The notes beneath the pieces are model-generated. The model saw nothing but the letters and a program-made list of their open reading frames with translations, was not told the DNA's origin and searched no databases. DNA of 64,000 nt from Paraburkholderia aromaticivorans (GTDB taxonomy: Bacteria > Pseudomonadota > Gammaproteobacteria > Burkholderiales > Burkholderiaceae), in assembly GCF_012689525.1 (NCBI RefSeq), contig NZ_CP051515.1, positions 930,001-994,000 of the forward strand, given 5' to 3'. Positions 35,422 through 44,796 of this stretch are shown in pieces. How positions within the stretch are numbered: the first letter of the stretch is position 1; every line of letters starts with the position of its first letter. The translations under genes and the position numbers were made by a program.

Positions 35422-36117
35422 TCAATCGTCCTTGCGCACGAACCGCAGCACGGCATCGACGATCATGGCGCGATGCCGCGCGCGCAAACGCGGATGCGAC
35501 GGATCGCGGCCGAACGCCGTGCCGAACGTATGGCGATTGCCGACGCGGTGAAAGCACAGCGAACTGATCAATAAGTGCAGGTCGATCGGATCGATGTCGC
35601 TGCGGAACTGCCCAGCCGCAATGCCGCGCGCCAGCAGATCCTCGATCGTATGAATCACGGTGACGTTGCGGCCTTTGAACGTCTTGACCTGCTCGACGTA
35701 CTTGGCGCCGTGAATATTTTCGATTGTCACGAGCCTCACGAAATCGCGCTGACGGTCGTGATAGTCAAACGTAAACTCGACGAGCGCGCGCATGCCCTCG
35801 ACCGGATCGAGTTCGCTGACGTGCAGATCCTGCTCGAGCGCGCGAATGTCTCCATACACCTTTTCCAGCACCGCCTGGTACAACCCTTCCTTGCTGCCGA
35901 AGTAGTAGTACAGCATGCGCTTGGTGGTGTTCGTGCGCTCCGCGATCGCGTCGACGCGTGCGCCCGTCAGTCCCATCGCGGAGAACTCCTGGGTCGCGAC
36001 CTCGAGGATGTTGCGCTTCGTCTGTTCGGGATCGTACTTGCGCCGGGCGTCGGTACGCGGACTGTCGGACGGGATGCCGTTGGTATCAGGCTCGGCGGCC
36101 TTGCTTCCCTTTTTCAT
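35422..36117 (-). CDS. TetR-family transcriptional regulator
   Basis: A 231-residue protein with the TetR DNA-binding domain at about 28-75 (TKRNILEVATQEFSAMGLTG, RTNTTKRMLYYYFGSKEGLY) and an all-helical ligand domain. It has the YYYFGSK motif typical of the family. By position, convergent with the quinate/shikimate operon, it is the likely regulator of that locus and may bind the palindrome near 32430. Its N-terminal 25 residues are polar and probably unstructured. Confidence 0.87.
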   Translation of the reverse strand: MKKGSKAAEPDTNGIPSDSPRTDARRKYDPEQTKRNILEVATQEFSAMGLTGARVDAIAERTNTTKRMLYYYFGSKEGLYQAVLEKVYGDIRALEQDLHVSELDPVEGMRALVEFTFDYHDRQRDFVRLVTIENIHGAKYVEQVKTFKGRNVTVIHTIEDLLARGIAAGQFRSDIDPIDLHLLISSLCFHRVGNRHTFGTAFGRDPSHPRLRARHRAMIVDAVLRFVRKDD

Positions 36118-36211
36118 TGTGTATTCGAGCGGCAGTGACGGCGCATTCTAGCATGGTGAAATTGGCCTCTAAAGCTGGTCTCGGGCGTGAGCGGCCATGT
36201 ATTGGTCGACG

Positions 36212-37492
36212 TCAAACAGCAGGCCGCCTGCGCGCGGCGAGCGCGTCGCGTGTCTGCATGGCGGTGTAGGTCAGTTGCGCGGCCGCCAGACCGAGCGCGC
36301 CGTAAGCGGGCGTGAGGCCGAAGGACGCAAATGCCTCGGGCACCGGACGCTCGCCGGCAATCGCCGACGCCAGCAGTTCGCCGGATACGGTGGTCGGCGC
36401 CATGCCGTGTCCGCCGAAGCCGACCGCGTACCAGACGCCATCCGCGCTACGGCCGATCTGCGGCATCTTGTGCCGCGCGTAGCTCATCAGGCCGCCCCAC
36501 GCGTACTCGATCCGCACGTCGCGCAACTGCGGATAGACCTTCAGCAGATCGCGCTGCAACAGGCGCGCGATCACCTCGGGTGCGCGGTCGCGCACCGAGA
36601 TGCGGCCGCCCCACAGAATGCGCGTGTCAGGCAGCGGCCGGTAGTAGTCGAAGGCGAAGCGGGTGTCGTAGACGGCGGCGCGCGTGTCGATTGCGTCTTG
36701 CAGGCGTGCGCCGAGCGGTTCGGTCGCCATCACGTAGGTGGCGATCGGCAGCACCGCGCGTTCGACCCGCGGATAGACGCGGCGCGCGTAGCCGCCGCCC
36801 GCCATCACGACGTGTTGCGCGTCGAGCGCGCCGTGCTGCGTGTGCACCACGAAGCCAGCGCCGTCGCGCTCCAGACGCACGACCGGCGAATCCTCGTGGA
36901 TCTGCACGCCGGCGTGCGCCGCGGCGTTGGCCACGCCGAGGACGTATTTCAACGGATGAAAGTGGAACGCGTTGCGCTCGAACAGACCGCCGTGATAACG
37001 GCGCGTTTTCAGTTGCGAGGCGAGCTGCTGCGCCGCCACCGGTTCCCACTCGACGCCGAACGAATCGCGCATCAGGCGCCGCTGCGACTCGAGCCGCGCC
37101 GGTTCGTCGAACCAGTTGGCGAGGATCACGCCGGCGTCGGTCGCGTCGCAGTCGACGTGATAGCGCGCGATGCGCTTGCGCATCAGATCGACGGCGTCGG
37201 TGGTCAGCGTATAGAGTTCGCGGGCGCGCACGGCGCCGAGGGTTTTGAGCAGATCGGCGCAATCGAGGCTATAGCCGCCGAACACGAATCCGCCGTTGCG
37301 GCCGGACGCGCCGAAACCCACCTGCCGGGCTTCGAGCACGGTGACGTCGGCGACGCCCCGCTCAGCGAGTCCCAACGCCGTGGACAATCCCGCCAGGCCG
37401 CCGCCGATGATGCAGACATTGGCGCTACGCCGGCCAGCCAGCGGCGCATAGGCGGACGAACGGGTGACAGTGGCTTCGTAAAAGCTTTGCAT
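36212..37492 (-). CDS. FAD-dependent oxidoreductase (PuuB/OrdL-like DAO family)
   Basis: A 426-residue flavoprotein with an N-terminal Rossmann motif ANVCIIGGGLAGLSTALGLA, the family segment FGASGRNGGFVFGGY, and YAWGGLMSYARHKMPQIGRS plus GFGGHGMAPTTVSGELLASA near the C-terminus. It is most like gamma-glutamylputrescine oxidase or related amine/amino-acid oxidases. The start at 37492 (MQSFYEATVTRSSAYAPL) matches the usual family opening; the longer frame does not. No partner genes are next to it, so the substrate stays open. Confidence 0.85.
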   Translation of the reverse strand: MQSFYEATVTRSSAYAPLAGRRSANVCIIGGGLAGLSTALGLAERGVADVTVLEARQVGFGASGRNGGFVFGGYSLDCADLLKTLGAVRARELYTLTTDAVDLMRKRIARYHVDCDATDAGVILANWFDEPARLESQRRLMRDSFGVEWEPVAAQQLASQLKTRRYHGGLFERNAFHFHPLKYVLGVANAAAHAGVQIHEDSPVVRLERDGAGFVVHTQHGALDAQHVVMAGGGYARRVYPRVERAVLPIATYVMATEPLGARLQDAIDTRAAVYDTRFAFDYYRPLPDTRILWGGRISVRDRAPEVIARLLQRDLLKVYPQLRDVRIEYAWGGLMSYARHKMPQIGRSADGVWYAVGFGGHGMAPTTVSGELLASAIAGERPVPEAFASFGLTPAYGALGLAAAQLTYTAMQTRDALAARRRPAV

Positions 37493-37624
37493 AACGGCTA
37501 GGGTAGCGGCAATTGCGCGCTCGCGTCCAGCCGTCGCGCGATCCCGGTGTCGAGGCGCGTATGAAACAAAGGCCGGCACCCGCGTCGAGCGAATGCCGGG
37601 CTTGTCTGGCTGATCATGAAACGC

Positions 37625-38407
37625 CTAGGACACCGGCAGCAACTTGCCGGTGAACACCACCGGACCGCTCGGCGCGTTGTGATCCGGCGAGCCGCCCGGC
37701 GCTTCGATCGACACGGCCAGCGCTGCATAATTCTCCGGCTTCTGCTGGCCGGCCGTAACCTTGCCGTTCGCGCTGTCCGGCAGCATGCCGAGCGAGACCG
37801 GATGGCCGCTCGCCGGAATGCCCCACAGTTCCATCGCCCGGCCGGCGGGCAGATCGACCTTGCCAAGCGGATGCACCGTCATGGTCGAATGCGCCTCGTC
37901 CCACGCGACCAGCATGACCGGATGCGCGTCCTTGTTGTTCAGCACGGCGACATGCGACACCGCCGTTTCGGGTTGCTGAGCAACGGTCGGCGCCGTGACA
38001 GGCGGTGTGGCGGACGGCAACAGCGAGCGCACGGCGACCACCACGGCGACCGCGGCGAGGCCCGTGACGCCGAGTGCCCAGCCGCGCCAGAACGCCAGGT
38101 TCTCGAAGATGCTGCGCGACGGCCGCGCGGGTGTTTTCACCACCGCGCGAGGACGTGCCGCCTCGCGCGTGGCCGCGAGGTCGAGCCGCCGTTCGATGGC
38201 GTCCCAAACGGCGGCCGGCGGCATGCGCGGCTCGGAGAGTTCGGCCATCGGCGAGATGCGCCGCTGCCATTCGTCGACGGCTTTGCGGATCGTCGTATCG
38301 TGGTCCGCGTAGCGTTCGAAACGGCGCCGCGCACTGCCGCGCAGCGTGCCGAGCACATATTCGGCGGCCAGCAGATCGACGAGCTGAGGATAGCGATGGA
38401 AATTCAT
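37625..38407 (-). CDS. Anti-sigma factor, RskA/SigK-regulator type
   Basis: A 260-residue protein. A cytosolic anti-sigma N-terminus (HRYPQLVDLLAAEYVLGTLR, then RRFERYADHD and AVDEWQRRISPMAEL) is followed by one membrane span (about residues 108-128, WALGVTGLAAVAVVVAV). A periplasmic RskA-like domain comes last (AVLNNKDAHPVMLVAWDEAH, LPAGRAMELWGIPASGHPVS). It should hold the adjacent sigma factor inactive until a periplasmic signal triggers proteolysis. The ATG overlaps the sigma TGA by one base (TGATG), so both are coupled. Confidence 0.88.
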   Translation of the reverse strand: MNFHRYPQLVDLLAAEYVLGTLRGSARRRFERYADHDTTIRKAVDEWQRRISPMAELSEPRMPPAAVWDAIERRLDLAATREAARPRAVVKTPARPSRSIFENLAFWRGWALGVTGLAAVAVVVAVRSLLPSATPPVTAPTVAQQPETAVSHVAVLNNKDAHPVMLVAWDEAHSTMTVHPLGKVDLPAGRAMELWGIPASGHPVSLGMLPDSANGKVTAGQQKPENYAALAVSIEAPGGSPDHNAPSGPVVFTGKLLPVS

Positions 38408-38976
38408 CACTCGCCTCCCAGGCAGGTCTTCAGCTTGGCGAGGCCGCGCCGGATCCATGACTTGATGGTGCCAAGCGGCACGGTCAGCACTTCGGCGATC
38501 TCGCTATGGCTTTGATCGCGCAGATACGCGAGGGCAACCGCCTGGCGTTGCGCGGGTTCGAGCTGCTGCATGCAGCCGGCCAGCAAACGCGCCTGCAGGC
38601 TGACCGCGGTCAGCGCTTCGGGATCCGGATCGCCGGTCGCCACGAGATCGTCCAACGCATCGCTCCATTCCGTTTCCTGCGTGTTGACCCGCCGCAGGTG
38701 ATCGAGAGCACGGTTGCGGACGATCGCCGACATCCACGTCATCGGGGCGGACAATGCGCGGCGATAGTCGCCGGCAAAGCGCCAGATATTGACGAAGCTG
38801 TCCTGCAAAACTTCTTCGGCCCACTCGTGCTTGCTCAATATACGGAGCGCGAGGCCGAACAGTTTCGGGGCGGCGAGATCATAAAGCTCGCGTAACGCCG
38901 CGCCATCTTGTTTGGCGACACGTTCGAGCAGTTCGGCGAGCGTTTCCGGCGTCAGTTCTCGAGGATTGGCGGTCAT
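38407..38976 (-). CDS. ECF-type RNA polymerase sigma factor (SigK-like)
   Basis: A 189-residue ECF sigma factor. Region 2 includes ILSKHEWAEEVLQDSFVNIW and MTWMSAIVRNRALDHLR; region 4 includes AVALAYLRDQSHSEIAEVLT and VPLGTIKSWIRRGLAKL. It directs RNA polymerase to its own regulon and usually to its own operon. The coupled RskA-like gene is its antagonist. Target promoters in the window could not be recognised. Similar SigK/RskA pairs respond to envelope or oxidative signals. Confidence 0.9.
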   Translation of the reverse strand: MTANPRELTPETLAELLERVAKQDGAALRELYDLAAPKLFGLALRILSKHEWAEEVLQDSFVNIWRFAGDYRRALSAPMTWMSAIVRNRALDHLRRVNTQETEWSDALDDLVATGDPDPEALTAVSLQARLLAGCMQQLEPAQRQAVALAYLRDQSHSEIAEVLTVPLGTIKSWIRRGLAKLKTCLGGE

Positions 38977-39416
38977 GGAGGGAGTCAGGGTGAGCTTGCG
39001 CGCCTATGTTACTCAACTTCTCCGCTAGCTTGTATGTGGTTTTTTTTCGTCGGACTGCATCCGTTAGGACGAGGTTTGCGTATGTGGCTGCAGAGCCCGG
39101 CGTTGCGTGTGCTTGCGCCATGACGATAGGGCGCGCCGCGCCGCGCTTTCAGGGCAGTCAGGACACGGGGTGCGTGTGAGTGAGAGCAGGGCCGTTGCGC
39201 CAGGCTGACGAAAACCGGAGGCCGGCAACGGAGCCAAGCGAGGCAGGAGGGATAAGGCGTCGCGGGCGGCATGACAAAGCACGGGGTGCACGGCTCATTC
39301 CTGAGATCAGGTCCGGGCGGTTGGCGATTCGTCGGCAACCGCCCGGACCGGAATGGGCTTATTTGTTCGTGTGGTTTTTGTCGGTTCAGTTTGCCGCGGC
39401 TGTTTCGAGGCGCGCT
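38977..39416. other. Intergenic region, nothing recognised
   Basis: These 440 bases lie upstream of the sigma factor and downstream of the dehydratase gene. There are no protein-like frames and no clear hairpin with T-run. The AT-rich patch around 39001-39055 may include the sigma-gene promoter. Open frames present here are arginine-rich antisense noise. Confidence 0.5.
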
Positions 39417-40349
39417 TTAACGACCCCAGCGCAGCACCAACGGATCGAGCCGCCGCGCAACCTTCAACAGTCCTTCGCGCGTGGCGGGATGCATCTGCGG
39501 CAACGGATGGCGTACCGCGTCCGACCGGATCACGCCGCCTTCCTTCATCAGCGCCTTGCACGATGCCAGGCCGCCCTGGCGGTTTTCGTAGTTGATCAGC
39601 GGCAGCCATTGCTGATAGTGCGCGGCGGCCGCCTCGGTGTCGCCGGCCGCATAGGCGTCGATGATCAGACGGATGCCGTCGGCGTAGCCGCCGCCCGTCA
39701 TCGAACCGGTTGCGCCCGCATCCAGATCGGCCATCAGCGTGATCGCCTCTTCGCCGTCCCACGGACCGACGATTGCATCGCCGCCCAGTTCGATGAGCTC
39801 GCGCAGCTTGTTCGCCGCCTGCGGCACTTCGATCTTGAAGTACGACACGTTGTCGATCTCGCGCGCCATGCGGGCGAGAAACGGCGCGGACAATGGGGTG
39901 CCGCTGACCGGCGCATCCTGAATCATGATCGGGATACCTATCGCGTCGGACACGGTGCGATAGAACTCGTAGATGCCGCGTTCGCCGATGCGGATCGTCG
40001 CGCCGTGATACGGCGGCATGACCATGACCATCGCGGCGCCCGCGGCCTGCGCGCTGCGGCTGCGCTCGGCGCACTGGTATGAACTGAAATGCGTGGTCGT
40101 GACGATCACCGGCACGCGGCCCGCGACGTGGTCGAGTACCACGTGCATCAGCGTATTGCGCTCGTCGTCGGAGAGGGCGAACTGTTCGGAGAAGTTCGCC
40201 AGAATGCACAGCCCGTTCGAACCCGCGTCGATCATGAAGTCGATGCAGCGTTTCTGGCCTTCGAGGTCGAGACGGCCGGCGTCGTCGAAGATGGTCGGCG
40301 CGACGGGGAAGACGCCGCGCAATGCAGCAGAGTGGGATGACTGGGTCAT
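39417..40349 (-). CDS. DHDPS-family dehydratase, probably L-2-keto-3-deoxyarabonate-type
   Basis: A 310-residue TIM-barrel protein. The Schiff-base Lys172 lies in VSYFKIEVPQAA. The conserved Tyr motif of true DapA (YNxP) is replaced by IMIQDAPVSG, a change known from 2-keto-3-deoxy-L-arabonate dehydratase relatives. LRGVFPVAPTIFDDAGRLDL and ALMKEGGVIRSDAVRHPLP are typical. It therefore likely dehydrates a keto-deoxy sugar acid. A LysR regulator is divergent, but no sugar dehydrogenase or transporter is adjacent, so the pathway is incomplete here. Confidence 0.82.
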   Translation of the reverse strand: MTQSSHSAALRGVFPVAPTIFDDAGRLDLEGQKRCIDFMIDAGSNGLCILANFSEQFALSDDERNTLMHVVLDHVAGRVPVIVTTTHFSSYQCAERSRSAQAAGAAMVMVMPPYHGATIRIGERGIYEFYRTVSDAIGIPIMIQDAPVSGTPLSAPFLARMAREIDNVSYFKIEVPQAANKLRELIELGGDAIVGPWDGEEAITLMADLDAGATGSMTGGGYADGIRLIIDAYAAGDTEAAAAHYQQWLPLINYENRQGGLASCKALMKEGGVIRSDAVRHPLPQMHPATREGLLKVARRLDPLVLRWGR

Positions 40350-40393
40350 GGTGGTGGGCGTTTTGTTGGCGTTGGAATGTCTCCAAAGCCGAC

Positions 40394-40420
40394 TATACGG
40401 CGCTGAACACGGCGGGTATA
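40394..40420. promoter_or_regulatory. Candidate LysR-type binding region
   Basis: TATAC and GTATA form an inverted repeat separated by 17 bases (40394-40398 and 40416-40420), with a CGGCG direct repeat inside. It lies in the divergent gap between the dehydratase and the LysR gene, where a LysR protein would bind. Only the sequence symmetry supports this. Confidence 0.3.
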
Positions 40421-40485
40421 TTGAATTGTTTCCATCTTGTGATCGCTTTTGCGACTCACCTCCGCTTCAACCCCGCCACGCCGCC

Positions 40486-41469
40486 ATGAAAGACACCCTC
40501 AACGTCCTGCTGTCGAAGCTGCGCATGAAGCAACTTCAATTGCTGATCGCACTCGACGACCTGAAGTCGCTGCACAAAGCCGCCGGCGCGATGTCCATGA
40601 CGCAGTCAGCCGCCAGCAAGGCCTTGCAGGAACTGGAGTCGATGCTCGACGCGCCGCTCTTCGAGCGCTCGAAAAGCGGCATGATCCCGAACCAGCTCGG
40701 CCACTGCGTGATCCGCTACGCGCGCCTCATGACGACCGATCTCACCGCGCTCTGCCAGGACGTCGCCGAGATCCGTTCCGGGCGCGGCGGGCGGCTCGCG
40801 ATCGGCGCGATCATGGGCGCGATTCCGGAGTGCGTCGTGCCGGCGCTGAATCAATTGCATGCCGGGCAGCCGAATCTTTCCGTCGAAGTGGTGGAAGACA
40901 CGAGCGCTCGCATGCTGCAGCAACTCGACGACGGCCGGCTCGATCTGGTGATCGGCCGCGCGGCGGTGGCGGCCGATCCGTCGAAATATCACTATCGTCC
41001 GCTCGGCGACGAGCCGTTGTCGGTGGTGGTCGGCTACGGCCATCCGCCGTTGCCGAAGAAAGAGGTGAAACTGCGCGATCTGGCCGGTCACCGTTGGGTG
41101 ATGTATCCGTCGCATATGCCGCTGCACGCGCTGCTCGAACGTGAGATGGATCTGGCCGGTCTGCAGATGCCGGATAACCCGGTTTCCACGGCCTCGACGT
41201 TCGTGACGGTGGCGCTCCTGCAAAGCAGTCACGATCTGGTTTCGCTGTTGCCGACGGCGATCGCCGCCTTGTTCGTTCGGCAAAAAATGCTGCGCCTCGT
41301 GCCGGTGAAGCTCAAGTCGCCTTCGCAGACTTTTGGCATCGTGCAGCGCAAGGGCGGTGTGCTGTCGCCGCCGGCGGAACAGTTCATCGAATTGCTGTGC
41401 GCGCAGCCGATCGAGCAGGCACCAGAACGGCTGCCCGAACACGCGACACGAAAGCAAAAAACCGCCTGA
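40486..41469 (+). CDS. LysR-family transcriptional regulator
   Basis: A 327-residue protein with an N-terminal LysR wHTH (MKQLQLLIALDDLKSLHKAA, MSMTQSAASKALQELESML, APLFERSKSGMIPN) and a periplasmic-binding-like effector domain (RGGRLAIGAIMGAIPECVVP, LQQLDDGRLDLVIGRAA). It resembles GbpR/galactose-binding-regulator-type LysR proteins. The ATG at 40486 was chosen because the HTH follows after a dozen residues; the long upstream extension is the antisense of the divergent gene. It probably regulates the divergent dehydratase. Its stop lies inside a terminator stem. Confidence 0.88.
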   Translation: MKDTLNVLLSKLRMKQLQLLIALDDLKSLHKAAGAMSMTQSAASKALQELESMLDAPLFERSKSGMIPNQLGHCVIRYARLMTTDLTALCQDVAEIRSGRGGRLAIGAIMGAIPECVVPALNQLHAGQPNLSVEVVEDTSARMLQQLDDGRLDLVIGRAAVAADPSKYHYRPLGDEPLSVVVGYGHPPLPKKEVKLRDLAGHRWVMYPSHMPLHALLEREMDLAGLQMPDNPVSTASTFVTVALLQSSHDLVSLLPTAIAALFVRQKMLRLVPVKLKSPSQTFGIVQRKGGVLSPPAEQFIELLCAQPIEQAPERLPEHATRKQKTA

Positions 41470-41482
41470 AGCGGCGGTTTTT
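41455..41482 (+). terminator. Rho-independent terminator overlapping the LysR stop codon
   Basis: The stem ACCGCC / GGCGGT with loop TGAAGC, where TGA is the gene's stop, is followed by TTTTTC on the plus strand and preceded by an A-run. Confidence 0.8.
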
Positions 41483-41663
41483 CATCACAGGAAAGACGCT
41501 CAATATCGCATGGCAATTCGCGCCGCGCCATGCTTCGCAAACGAGTGTTGTAGCCGCGACACTCTCGGGTAAATCCGAACGGATCGCAGCTTCGCGTTCC
41601 GCGCTACACTGCTTTGAAGGTGCGCCGGGCCAAAAGAAACCGGCGTCCGCTCGGGGAGAGCAC

Positions 41664-44600
41664 ATGAATCGGCCACTGGTTCGGCTACCGTTTCGCGCGG
41701 CAGGCACGGCGTCTGTGCGCAAGTGGTTCAAATGGGCGCTGGTGGCGGCATTTTTGCTCGCGCTGGCATTGGCGGCACGCTTTTGCCAGAACGAGATCGA
41801 AACCTCGCGATTGCAGGCGCACTATCTCTCCGAATTGACTCGCGACGTGGGTTTTTCCGTCGCCGACGGTCCCAGTCATTCCATCCGCTTTCCCCAAGCC
41901 GACAAAGGCCCTTACGACAGCCGTCTGGGCTACGCGTTGCTGCCGTCGATCCAGCAGCGCCTGCTGCAACGCGGCTTCGAAATCACCGCCCAGGCGCGCG
42001 ATTCCGAGCGGATGCTGTCGCTGGCGGATAACGGCCTCTTTCTGCCCTACGAAGAAAAAGATCGCGCGGGCCTGCAACTCTTCGACGGCACCGGCGCGCC
42101 GCTTTTTGACGCGCAGTTTCCCGGTCGCGTGTACGACGACTTCGACGCGATTCCGCCGCTGGTCGTGAACTCGCTGCTGTTTATCGAAGACCGCTATCTG
42201 CTCGATCCGAACCAGCCGAACCGCAATCCGGCGATCGACTGGGGGCGCTTCAGCCGCGCGTTGGCCGATCAGGGTGTGCGCGTGTTCAATCACCATCAGT
42301 CGCAGCCCGGCGGCAGCACACTCGCCACACAGATCGAAAAATTCCGCCACTCGGCGGGCGGCCGCACAGCAACGCCGCCGGAGAAATTGCGGCAGATCGC
42401 ATCGGCTTCGGTGCGCGCCTATCTGAACGGCCCGCAAACCATGCCGGCGCGCCGGCAGATCGTGGTCCACTATCTCAACTCGGTGCCGCTGGCCGCGCAG
42501 CCGGGCATCGGCGAAATCAACGGTATCGGCGACGGCCTCGCCGCCTGGTATGGCCGCGATTTCGATGACGTCAACCGCATCCTGACAGCGCCGTCGACCG
42601 AACAGAATCTGCCGGAGCAGGGCGTGGCGTTCCGGCAGGTGCTTTCGTTGATGATCGCGCAACGTGCGCCGTCGTATTTCCTGCATCACGGCTACACGGA
42701 ACTCGAACGGCTGACCGACAGTTATCTGCGGCTGCTGGCGAACGGCGGCATCGTTTCGATCCCGTTGCGCGACGCCGCGCTGTCCGCGGTGGTCGATTTG
42801 CACCGCGCGCCCGTCAAAACAGCCAGCGCGGATTCGTTCGTGTCGCGCAAGGCGGTGACGTCCATGCGTTCGCATCTGCTCGCCGCGCTCGGCATTCCGA
42901 GTTTTTACGAACTCGATCGCCTCGATCTGCAGGCGAAGGGCACCCTCAACAATGCCGTTCAGCAGGCCGTGAGCGAACGGCTCGCCGCTGCCGCCACGCG
43001 CGACGGCGCGAAAGCCGCGGGTCTGGTCGGCTTTGAAATGCTGCGCGCGTCGGACGATCCGTCGAGGATCGCCTATAGCTTCACGCTGTTCGAGCGGCGC
43101 GACGGCGCCAACCTCGTGCGGGTTCAAACCGACAGCGTCAACCAGCCGTTCGACATCAACTCCGGCGCTCGTCTGAATCTCGGTTCGACGGCGAAACTGC
43201 GTACCGTGGTGACGTATTTGCAGATCGTCTCCGACCTGCACAAGCGTTATGCACCGCTGAGCACAGCGGAACTGAAAGCTGTGAAGTACGATCCAAACGA
43301 TCAGCTCACGCGCTGGTCGCTCGACTATTTCGCGCACACCTCGGACCGTTCGCTGCAAGCCATGCTCGACGCGGCCGTGGAGCGCAAATATTCGGCCAGT
43401 CCCGGTGAAACGTTCTACACGGGCGGCGGCGCGCAGACCTTCAACAATTTCGAATCCGACGACAACAGCCGCATCCTGACGGTGCACCGCGCGTTCCAGC
43501 ATTCGGTGAATCTGGTGTTCGTGCGGCTGATGCGCGACATCGTGCATTACGAAATGGTGCAGACCACCGGGCCGTCGTCGCAATGGCTGGGCGATCCTGA
43601 GATGCGCAAGATGTATCTGACGCGCTTCGCCGATCAGGAAAGCCGCGTGTACATGAATCGTTTCTACACGAAGTATCACGGCAAGACACCCGATCAGGCG
43701 TTGGCGCTGCTGCTGCTCGGCGTGCGCAAATCGCCGCCCAAAGTGGCGACGGTGTTGCGCAGTGTCGCCCCGGACGAGTCGAATGCGTGGTTCAACGTCA
43801 AGATGCGCGCGGCGTTGAAAAACACACCGGCCGCCTCCGTGCTCGACGACGAAGACCTGGCGAACCTCTATGCCAAATACGCAATCGACCGCTTCAATCT
43901 AAACGATCGCGGCTATATTTCGAGCGTGCATCCGCTGGAACTGTGGACGCTCAACTATCTGCGTGAGCATCCCGACGCCACGCTCGAACAGATCCAGACC
44001 GCGAGCCGCGACGTGCGTCTGTCGACGTATTCGTGGCTCTTCAAGACGCGCTATCACGCGACGCAAGACCGCCGCATCAAACGGATGGTCGAACTGCGCG
44101 CCTACGATGCGATCGGCAAATCATGGCAGGCGCTCGGCTATCCGTTCGCGACGCTCACGCCTTCGTATGCCGCGGCAATCGGCGCGTCGGGCGACCGGCC
44201 GGCCGCGCTCGCGCAACTGATCGGCGTGATCGCCAACAACGGCAACAAGGTGCCGACCGAAAGCCTCACGCAACTCGACTTCGCGAAAGACACGCCTTAC
44301 GAAACGCATTTCCAGCGCGCGGCGGTGGCGCCGCAACAGCAGTTGTCGCCGGAAATTGCCGGCGTCGTAAAAGTGCTGTTGCGCGATGTGGTGACGGGCG
44401 GTACGGCGCGCCGTCTCGCGCAAGGCATGACGTTCCCCGACGGCCAGACGCTCGAGGTGTACGGCAAGACCGGTACCGGCGATCAGCGCTTCAATGTGTT
44501 CGCCAAAGGCGCCCGGCTGATCGAGTCGCGCAAGGTGAACCGCAGCGCGACCTTCGTGTTCGCGATGGGCGACCGGTTCTACGGCACCTTGACCGCGTGG

Positions 44601-44744
44601 GTGCATGAACCGTATGCCGCGCATTACGAATTCACGAGCGCGCTGTCGGTGCAATTGCTGAAGTCGCTCGCGCCGGTGTTGCAGCCGTTGCTGAACGATT
44701 CGCCTGCAAAGACGGCTTCCGTCACCAAGGTTGCCGCGCAATGA
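41664..44744 (+). CDS. Large bifunctional penicillin-binding protein (GT51 plus transpeptidase)
   Basis: A 1026-residue protein with an N-terminal anchor (KWFKWALVAAFLLALALAAR). A glycosyltransferase-51 region has LLFIEDRYLL (Glu175) and QPGGSTLATQIEKF. A transpeptidase domain has Ser508-T-A-Lys511 (LNLGSTAKLRTVV), a second motif S614-V-N616 in HSVNLVFVRLM, and the K935-T-G-T motif. It should polymerise glycan strands and crosslink peptides. It is longer than common class A enzymes, with extended linkers around residues 640-830. It stands alone between the LysR gene and the ROK gene; GGGGAG precedes the ATG. Confidence 0.85.
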   Translation: MNRPLVRLPFRAAGTASVRKWFKWALVAAFLLALALAARFCQNEIETSRLQAHYLSELTRDVGFSVADGPSHSIRFPQADKGPYDSRLGYALLPSIQQRLLQRGFEITAQARDSERMLSLADNGLFLPYEEKDRAGLQLFDGTGAPLFDAQFPGRVYDDFDAIPPLVVNSLLFIEDRYLLDPNQPNRNPAIDWGRFSRALADQGVRVFNHHQSQPGGSTLATQIEKFRHSAGGRTATPPEKLRQIASASVRAYLNGPQTMPARRQIVVHYLNSVPLAAQPGIGEINGIGDGLAAWYGRDFDDVNRILTAPSTEQNLPEQGVAFRQVLSLMIAQRAPSYFLHHGYTELERLTDSYLRLLANGGIVSIPLRDAALSAVVDLHRAPVKTASADSFVSRKAVTSMRSHLLAALGIPSFYELDRLDLQAKGTLNNAVQQAVSERLAAAATRDGAKAAGLVGFEMLRASDDPSRIAYSFTLFERRDGANLVRVQTDSVNQPFDINSGARLNLGSTAKLRTVVTYLQIVSDLHKRYAPLSTAELKAVKYDPNDQLTRWSLDYFAHTSDRSLQAMLDAAVERKYSASPGETFYTGGGAQTFNNFESDDNSRILTVHRAFQHSVNLVFVRLMRDIVHYEMVQTTGPSSQWLGDPEMRKMYLTRFADQESRVYMNRFYTKYHGKTPDQALALLLLGVRKSPPKVATVLRSVAPDESNAWFNVKMRAALKNTPAASVLDDEDLANLYAKYAIDRFNLNDRGYISSVHPLELWTLNYLREHPDATLEQIQTASRDVRLSTYSWLFKTRYHATQDRRIKRMVELRAYDAIGKSWQALGYPFATLTPSYAAAIGASGDRPAALAQLIGVIANNGNKVPTESLTQLDFAKDTPYETHFQRAAVAPQQQLSPEIAGVVKVLLRDVVTGGTARRLAQGMTFPDGQTLEVYGKTGTGDQRFNVFAKGARLIESRKVNRSATFVFAMGDRFYGTLTAWVHEPYAAHYEFTSALSVQLLKSLAPVLQPLLNDSPAKTASVTKVAAQ

Positions 44745-44796
44745 GCATGAGGTGAAGCGTGCCGGTGTCGATGGAGATGCATCACACCGGCCGCGC

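Noticed and set aside
39180..40082. Long plus-strand open frame opposite the keto-acid dehydratase gene
   Set aside because: Arginine/histidine-rich antisense of a clearly recognisable DHDPS-family gene; high GC makes opposite frames stay open.
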